NCBI GenBank assembly: GCA_030407085.1
Contig: CM059582.1
Location: 1,860,001-1,924,000 of the forward strand
Direction of reading: 5' to 3'
Length of the DNA: 64,000 nucleotides
DNA from: Trichopria drosophilae
Taxonomy: Eukaryota > Arthropoda > Insecta > Hymenoptera > Diapriidae
Both the position numbers and the translations under genes were made by a program. Of the stretch, positions 58,291-64,000 are shown one piece after another; positions within the stretch are counted from its first letter, which is position 1, and each line of letters begins with the position of its first letter. The notes beneath the pieces are model-generated. The model ran no database searches and was not told the origin of the DNA. It saw nothing but the letters and a program-made list of their open reading frames with translations.

Positions 58291-59987
58291 TTATTATTGC
58301 ATTGCATGCGTTATGCTGCATTTTGAACTGCGATTATAGTTTTCTGCAAAATCGTAATTATAATACATTCATTGGCTTTTAAATCTTCTTTCTTTTCATT
58401 TAAAAATTAATTTTCTTTTTTTAGCGTGTAAGAATGTCGCTGTAATTGTTGTAATCCCCGAGAACTGCAAATATTCATCTACAGACGATACTACGAATTG
58501 CAATGTAGCCCTGTCTAAAATCGTCCTCTGTTTATAAAAGACGCTGTCCTTGAGGTTATCTTCAAATACACTTTCAAAATACTGCATTGAATTTTGTCAC
58601 CACGATATTCGGAACAAGTTCCCATATAATAGTTGGCAGAAGGAGAATCACATGTCATTGGTAATCGTATCGCACAAACACAAAAGAGAACAGTAGTATT
58701 TTCATCTTCAACTTGTAAATTTTGAGAATCTACATTTGACGCTTTGAACGATCTGTATAACTCATTCAAATTATTCAAAATCAATCTCTATTGCGTAAGG
58801 TTCCTTCAGTACACTAAATGTAGATATAATTATTCTTGCAAATCGAAACTAACGTACGAGACACGCAGATATCGCAAAAGCCCACGTGATGCTAAGAACG
58901 CGTGTCCTCGATTTGTAATTAATTCCCAGTCGAGTTTTAAAAACGCCAATACGAAATTTTGATATGTAAATTTTTCAAGGAATCCAATAGTATTCGTAAA
59001 CAACAAAACTCAAGATGCCGAGGTCAACATTGCAGAAAAAAAACATACATACAAATTTTACCAAAATTTGTTGAACCACTTTCGAATTTATAAAAAAAAA
59101 TCTGAAAAAATGGAAGCCTACTTTAAGGTCCGTTATGACCAAACGGAGGTACATTTCAACAAGGAGAATTAGTGTTCGAAATGTATCAGGTGTATATCGT
59201 GAAGAAGCCTATCGGCAGCCAACTGAACTACGTCAGGCGCGCCGAGTATAACCCGCTTATGCTTTTCATACAGATCCGATCCGCAAAATATTTTAAGAAA
59301 TGGCAAAATGTTATTAAAATAGAAACATTTATGGTATTAAGGACAGTCTATCAAAGTACTGAAATATCACGGTGGCGGCTTTGTAACTTCCACATCGGAA
59401 GTAAACGTAGATTTCAAACTACGCCTTCAATTTTTTCAAAATCGTGCTTGAATCGTATTATTAGGGAATTTTTTTTATCAACGAATGATTGTCTGCCCCT
59501 TTTTTTCTATCAGAATTTTCTTTAACCAAGTCCGTAGAAAAATTTTTTAACAAATTTTAGAAATTTTGACACGTGCAGCAATTGTTACGAAAGCTTCGAG
59601 TATCGATGTTATGGAGATGCGCTTGAGCGTAGATGGATTCATTGCGCCAGTGGGGTTGAAACTACAAAAATGAAACAGATGTTGACTGATCATGCGCGGA
59701 ATTTTTATTACCATTACTGATATGGAATCATAGGATTTCGACCCGGAAAACAGTTACGTAATGGACCGTATTGCATGCACGTGAGACGAAAAGTTCTTTT
59801 TTCAGCATTTTTGACACTGTAATTTTTTACACAATCAAAATGTCGCAAAATCCACACCCTTATTTCTTCCTGAAGGTTTGAAAAACTAAATAAAAAAGAG
59901 GCTTCGAAAAATATTGAAATTTGTGGTAGAAGAAGCATTTTTGTACTTTGGATGAAATTTCTGACTGGTATTTGCGGAAGATCCATG
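58291..59987. other. Mixed stretch with one long unassigned ORF
   Basis: The only notable frame is at 59172-59525 (+), 117 codons from a GTG, or 115 from the next ATG. It begins with a GC-balanced FEMYQVYIVKKPIGSQLNYV segment and then becomes AT-rich and low in coding character. I do not recognise it; a transposon or retroelement fragment is possible. Overlapping ORFs near 58396-58962 on both strands look like chance. Confidence 0.3.
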
Positions 59988-60219
59988 CAGTAAGATCCCC
60001 CTTGATGGGATGGGTCGCCTTCTATTATATATTATTGTATATAGTATTGTTCCCCTTCTACTGCGGCGTTTACCGGTGTGCCAGTGTACTACGCGCATGC
60101 GAGACCTTACATATACACATGAGTGGGAGGTCGGGGAGGCACGCGTTCGCCCGAACGGCATCTGGCCGCTCAACAGAATGATCCCTTAAAGAGAAAGCCC
60201 ATCAAGGGAGATCTTACTG
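59988..60219. mobile_element. CAGTA element 3 (232 bp), CCTTGATGGG motif type
   Basis: CAGTAAGATCCCCCTTGATG and, reversed, CAGTAAGATCTCCCTTGATG are nearly perfect inverted ends continuing to GGG. The right flank is TA and the left flank TG. The interior is GC-rich, CpG-containing and non-coding. Confidence 0.8.
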
Positions 60220-60402
60220 TACCTTCAATCTCTATGAAACTCCGTTTGCTGGCGTAATTGGGTGCGTTGAACACGAATATCGTAGTCAAAATTGACGCCA
60301 AGGTCACGTTCACGTTCAAATGCGTTCTTTTTTCCATGTTTTGCATTTATTTTTAAAAATATAAATCTGATGAATAAATTTTTTGGACAAAATATGTAGA
60401 TC
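60220..60402. other. Short spacer before the LINE fragment
   Basis: AT-rich; the LINE is 5'-truncated somewhere here. Confidence 0.4.
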
Positions 60403-60960
60403 ATGAAATTCTCTACAAAAAAGATTTTAAACATTTTTTCAAAAGATGTTAAAAAAAGAACTTTTTTTCGCGTTATTTCTCATCCAAATGTAAAATTAAT
60501 GCTGGTAAATACTCTCGTCATTCCACACCTAGATTATGCGTGTTTGATTTTCTCTGATGCTTCGGCCTACCTTAATATCAAGCTACAACGTTTACTTAAT
60601 AGTTCTCTCCGCTTTATTTTCAATCTTCGACGCGATTGTAACCTGAGTTCATACCTTCAATCTACAAAATGGTTATCAATTGCCACTCGTCGCAAGTATA
60701 TTCTTGGACTTCTTACTTTCCAAGTTCTTATGACTTCGCAGCCTCCATACCTGCGTTCAAAATTTATTAACATCTCATATCTCCGACGATCATCAAGAAC
60801 TTCGACTTCTCCATATTATGTCCCTCTTTGTCGAACAGACTATTTTTCAAATTCTTTTTGGATTAAAGCTATTCGCTTTTGGAATACTCTACCAAGCACT
60901 CTAAGAGACTCAAGAACATTTGAGTCATTCAAGACTGGGCTGCTCAGATTTTTAAGTTAA
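60403..60960 (+). pseudogene. 5'-truncated LINE (Jockey/CR1-like): intact C-terminal part of ORF2
   Basis: A 185-codon uninterrupted frame encodes the region after the RT palm. It contains LVIPHLDYACLIFSD, then LQRLLNSSLRFIFNLRRD, LGLLTFQVL, VPLCRTDYFSNSF and IRFWNTLPSTLRDS, and ends LLRFLS. This order of blocks is the thumb and C-terminal tail of Jockey/CR1-type LINE reverse transcriptases. The endonuclease and catalytic palm are absent, consistent with 5' truncation on insertion. The lack of stops shows it is much younger than the relative at 46396-47600. Its start codon is arbitrary. The 3' UTR follows and is interrupted by a CAGTA element. Confidence 0.85.
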
Positions 60961-61491
60961 ATCTTTTTTCAGGGAACATGATCAGCTACCTATTTAAAGT
61001 ACGCTTTAATATGCGTTATATTATAGAATACATATTGGTTTATTACAGTAGTCCTTCCCTTATTCTAATTTCCCTTATTCTAATGTCTTCCCTTATTCTA
61101 ATTTTTTCTCTTCTCCTATTCTAATATTTCCCCTCACGCGTTCTCCCCACCGCACCTTCTATTTCGCTTAGTAGCACATATATGACATATAACTGCGCAT
61201 GCTCTGCGAAAGAGAAAGATAGAGGAAAAGCGAGACAGCAAACGTTTAGTGGGAGAGAGGAGAAAATTAGAATAAGAGAAGGACTACTGTATATGCGTCG
61301 TTAATTATCGCGTTTGAACATAAGGTAAGGTACTTAATTTAAGATTGTTTATTATGTATAAACTCACCATTCAACACTATAATTGTTAATTAATTTTAAG
61401 TATATAATGTATTATCATTGTAAAGTTTGCTATTTTTGTCTAAGGAACTTTTGCTCCATGAGAATAATAAATATTATCTATCTATCTATCT
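60961..61491 (+). mobile_element. LINE 3' UTR and TATC tail, interrupted by a MITE
   Basis: After the stop, 85 bases lead to the inserted CAGTA element (61046-61289). The UTR then resumes and ends with a short GGAAC-TTTT-GCTCC hairpin-like word, AATAATAAAT and a (TATC)n run at about 61476-61491. Such simple-repeat 3' ends are typical of this LINE group. Confidence 0.65.
61046..61289. mobile_element. CAGTA element 4 (244 bp), CTTATTCTAAT motif type, inside the LINE tail
   Basis: CAGTAGTCCTTCCCTTATTC and, reversed, CAGTAGTCCTTCTCTTATTC are inverted ends with TA on both sides. TTATTCTAAT or CTATTCTAAT is repeated four times after the left end, including the terminal copy. No coding capacity. 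Its position within the LINE 3' UTR makes it younger than the LINE insertion. Confidence 0.85.
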
Positions 61492-61652
61492 AAAATAGTG
61501 TTAGATAAAAAATATTACGAATTTTTAAAATTATGACTGGACATAGCTGAAAATTCGGGTATGGTTCCCCTTAAAGCATTAATCAGAGCTCAGTGGGGGA
61601 ATGCGCATCGTTCTGTTTTGAAAGTCCCGCGGATTTATTACATACTCTTAGA
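61492..61652. other. AT-rich spacer
   Basis: Nothing recognised. Confidence 0.4.
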
Positions 61653-62515
61653 TACGGATAATGCGTTGCCCATATTCATTTGAGCTAACTAAGTACATCA
61701 TCGACGATCGGGATGGTAGTATCGCACATCTATATTCTTTACACACAGCAGTATTCATCCACTTCTGTCGACTCGTTTTCATCTTCTATCTCTCGCTCGC
61801 CTTCATCCTGTCGCACGTCACTAGCCCGTTTCCTCCTGCGCGTTGTCGCCCGTGTATCCCTATATACAAAATATCAGTGTGTGTCCCGCGGACGCCCATA
61901 TAATCGCTTGCGACGCATTTTCCGCGGCGGTCCTCTCGGAAGGTCCAAAAAATCGGGTTTTGTTCCCGAAAATCGCGCCTCGATCGAGATGAGAATGTCC
62001 GCGGCGGTGGTACGGTCGACGGATGAGACCAGAGCAGACGAAACTTACGGAATCACCCCGGAATTTCCCAACGCAGGCGGCTCGAGGTGAAGACATCCGC
62101 ATCCTCTCCGTGAGGTCGTACGAAAAAAATCCGTCGACGACTGCCTTGCGTCCGCTCTGCTATGAATTATTGATTATCAGGTGTTGGTCGTGTTCGTAAT
62201 TGCAACAAATATAGACGCATATATATAGAAGCCCTGAGCGGATAGGGCAGATGTGCCGAAAATTATACGTCCGAAAGATGGCACCGCTGTACTTTCGGCA
62301 ATTCCCCCTCACCCCCTCACTCATACGGCGCCATGACATTCCCCACCACGATTTGCTTTCCACGTATGCTCCACCCCTTCGCTTTCAATGTACACGCTAC
62401 ACGCGTGACTGATTAGCTCGGAGAAGTATATAGAGCCGGCGAAACCTCAGATGCCCCGAAACTGACTGAAGCAAGAGTGTATAAGCACCGACCTCAGCTT
62501 AATTTTGGGGCATTA
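61653..62515. promoter_or_regulatory. CpG-rich, promoter-like region without a proven gene
   Basis: From about 61780 to 62460 the sequence is GC- and CpG-rich (CCGCGGCGG, TCGATCGAGATG, GGCGGCTCGAGG) in sharp contrast to the window. TATA-like words occur (TATATACA near 61859, TATATAGA at 62428), as does a TCAGTG word near 61872, but spacing between them does not make a standard core promoter. A 125-codon plus ORF (61713-62090) and an 80-codon minus ORF are likely by-products of GC content. At 62454-62512 ATGCCCC and GGGGCAT form the base of a weak hairpin. A promoter or first exon is possible; orientation unknown. Confidence 0.3.
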
Positions 62516-62681
62516 CACGCAAAAACAATCATTCTCTATTTCCACTAAACAACGAAAGTTAAACATCGTCCAGTTTTATTATTAAATTATCGGTGCTTAG
62601 TACATTTATTATCAAGAAATTATAATACTGAATGCTACTTACTTCAATGGAATAAGTAAATATGACATTATTTAATAAATG
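62516..62681. other. AT-rich spacer
   Basis: Nothing recognised between the CpG-rich region and the next CAGTA element. Confidence 0.4.
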
Positions 62682-62941
62682 CAGTAGGGTCTCCCTTATT
62701 GAATCCACCCTTATTCTCTAGAAATCTCTTATTCTCTGGATTTAAGATCTCTTATTGCATATATTCCCTTTCGGCCGGCTTCCCTCCTCCATTACGTCCT
62801 AACCTAACCTTCGCGGCTGAGCGAGTCTCGAAACGTTGTCAACCGTCAACCACTATAGTGTGGGTAAAGGGGAAATAGAGAATAAGGGAGACCGCCGCCA
62901 TTTTGAAAAATCTGCAGTATGCAATAAGGGAGACCATACTG
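62682..62941. mobile_element. CAGTA element 5 (260 bp), CTTATTSTCT motif type
   Basis: CAGTAGGGTCTCCCTTATTG and, reversed, CAGTATGGTCTCCCTTATTG are inverted ends. The right flank is TA and the left TG. CCCTTATTCTCTAG, CTCTTATTCTCTGG and CTCTTATTGC follow the left end; GAGAATAAGGGAGACC and GCAATAAGGGAGACC precede the right end. It contains CCTAACCTAACC and a CpG-rich centre. Non-coding. Confidence 0.85.
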
Positions 62942-63075
62942 TATTTCGGAGTATCTATATCCACGTACGGTTTCCTATATCATGCATGAGTGGAAGAGAG
63001 ATGGATGCAACAAAGGTTTATGTGTTTGGTTGGGTTAGGATAGCTTTAGCAGAGGGTCTGGAGGACGGGAGTCCC
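62942..63075. other. Short spacer
   Basis: No feature recognised; the 80-codon ORF crossing it starts inside the MITE. Confidence 0.4.
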
Positions 63076-63141
63076 TAAAGGCAGTGCTAAATCCAAGCTT
63101 ATATGAAATTAATTTATACGTGGATTTAGACACTGCCTTTA
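63076..63141. ncRNA. 66-nt near-perfect hairpin: candidate microRNA precursor or minimal MITE
   Basis: TAAAGGCAGTGCTAAATCCA (63076-63095) pairs with TGGATTTA-GA-CACTGCCTTTA (63121-63141), leaving one small internal bulge and a 25-nt loop. About 19 base pairs resemble an animal pre-microRNA, shorter at the base than usual. The perfect TA at both edges would also fit a tiny inverted-repeat element. I do not recognise a known mature microRNA. Confidence 0.4.
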
Positions 63142-63447
63142 TATTTTTTAGGAATTTGTAAAAATGCCAAAAATCACTAGTAATCAGAATTCGTTAAAAC
63201 TTGGTTTGTTAACAATTATATATGATATATTGATGATATGCGATGGGAGTAAAATGTACTATTGTATCTAAAAAGTTAACCCGAATATAACCTGGCCTGC
63301 TCCCGCTCGTCATAATGTCCATTTTCATCCTGACCGAATTTATAATTTATTCCTCCACAATCCTCATAGCCACAGCAACCAAGTTGGTCCCACTCCCAGA
63401 TTCTCAAAAACCATACCGACCCCTACCAGATCATACTTGATGTTCAG
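63142..63447. other. Leader or spacer before the gag remnant
   Basis: No LTR or primer-binding site could be identified. From about 63290 composition becomes coding-like, so the N-terminal part of gag may begin here in a broken frame. Confidence 0.35.
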
Positions 63448-64000
63448 TTGATGATCTCGATGATCAACGGTTGGTCTGCATGTCCGTCGCAGACAAGCGG
63501 AGTATGGAATAAAAGCGCCATAGAGCAATGGCGAACCCAAAGTCCAAAATTTTCCGGAGAGGATGACGAAGACGCCAAAGTTTTCCTACTACAATTAAAG
63601 GAATACGGTGCAAGTCGTGAACTCAACGAGGAAGAAGTTTTGCATGCCCTCTCCGAAGCATTCAGTGGACCTGCTCTAAATTGGTATCGTCCACTTTTGA
63701 TCAATTTGTCTCATGCTTTAGATCTGTTTTCGGTCAAGTACATTCAGAAATAAGTATTCGAAGAGATATTTGCCTACGTATCCAAGGTTTAAAAGAATCC
63801 TTTCGAAATTTTATAGTAGCTTTACGCGGTCTTTTTAATTTATTACCTATCCCTCCATCCCTTGAAGAAAAGCTAGCGATATGTTGCCATAATAATGTAC
63901 GTCCAGCCCTATAAGAAAGAATTTCGCGAGAAAAAGTGAATAATTTCTTACATTTATTCCAATTGTGTAGGTATTATGAAACCATAATGCAGATAGAAAA
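63448..64000 (+). pseudogene. Ty3/Gypsy-type gag remnant, frameshifted, cut by the window end
   Basis: The first frame carries PKFSGEDDEDAKVFLLQLKE followed by EEEVLHALSEAFSGPALNWY, the pattern of the capsid part of LTR-retrotransposon gag (F-x-G, a helical L-x-x-L region, and a G-P-A-x-x-W-Y end). Near 63680 the homologous reading moves to another frame, which continues with F..VFGQVHSEI and IQGLKESFRNFIVALRGL, ending in an EEKLAICCHNNVRPAL segment. A stop at 63912 breaks that frame, but coding-like sequence goes on to the window edge. With a frameshift and a stop it is non-functional as it stands. The rest of the element lies outside the window. Confidence 0.75.

Noticed and set aside
59172..59525. 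117-codon plus-strand ORF as a transposase or viral gene
   Set aside because: The first 35 codons look coding, but the rest is low-complexity AT-rich and no domain could be named, so it was kept only as unassigned.
61713..62090. 125-codon plus-strand ORF as a protein gene
   Set aside because: Serine- and arginine-rich translation of a CpG-rich stretch with competing ORFs on the other strand; it looks like a composition effect.
54166..62810. CCTAACCTAACC words (near 54166, 54256 and 62798) as interstitial telomere repeats
   Set aside because: Only two or three units each, and they lie inside MITEs. The TTAGG-type resemblance is too short to mean a telomere remnant.

Overview
This window looks like AT-rich, gene-poor nuclear DNA of an insect. 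There are no bacterial-style operons, long intact ORFs or rRNA genes. The content is introns or intergenic DNA filled with decayed transposons. Several repeats (an 'AAAATGGCG... / GGTCGCTGATTACG'-type repeat, a CGACTTCAAAAAAGGAGGAGG repeat, a Jockey/CR1-like LINE ending in TATC repeats) are of kinds I associate with insects, possibly Hymenoptera. The order-level placement is inference.

Host genes are only glimpsed. The best case is a minus-strand start exon at 14575-14896: a TTTAAATA box, a TCAGTC initiator 33 bp downstream, a leader with an in-frame stop, an ATG and a GTAAGT donor. Weaker splice-framed candidates are a plus-strand terminal exon (8475-8659), a 57-nt minus-strand microexon (50883-50939), a minus-strand exon (44489-44675), a plus-strand start exon ending at 24665 and a tiny plus-strand terminal exon (55432-55474). 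I could not assign a function to any of them.

Layout. 0.6-0.9 kb: a short element with CAGTA ends. 2.9 kb: a Penelope/hammerhead-like signature. 12.3 kb: an element saturated with GGTCTTG. 15.6-20.3 kb: a dense block of motif-saturated elements (TAATATTAC, CAGTGA, ATATATGC) with nested insertions and a tRNA-like sequence. 22.7-29.5 kb: scattered copies of one degenerate repeat. 28.1 and 31.5 kb: a 310-bp exact duplication, the second copy sitting between 67-bp direct repeats. 32.3-34.0 kb: a broken Ty3/Gypsy pol gene split by a 518-bp inverted-repeat element with a perfect 9-bp target duplication. 46.4-47.6 kb: a decayed LINE on the minus strand. 48.3 kb: a 72-nt tRNA-like unit with a T-run. 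52.3-53.8 kb: three-element nesting. 54.0 kb: an element saturated with GAATTC motifs. 57.2-58.3 kb: an inverted repeat pair plus a GATTCTCAT element. 60.0-62.9 kb: three more CAGTA elements, one inside the 3' tail of a fresher LINE. 63.4-64 kb: the start of a frameshifted Gypsy-type gag.

The most interesting theme is a set of non-autonomous DNA elements that share short related termini while each interior is filled with copies, in both orientations, of a different short motif. Two groups show it: a CAGTA group (five copies) and a CCCA..ACGGAAA / CTACACGGAAAAA / CACTGAGAGAAA group (at least six copies). This suggests a constant cleavage end combined with an exchangeable, amplified binding motif.
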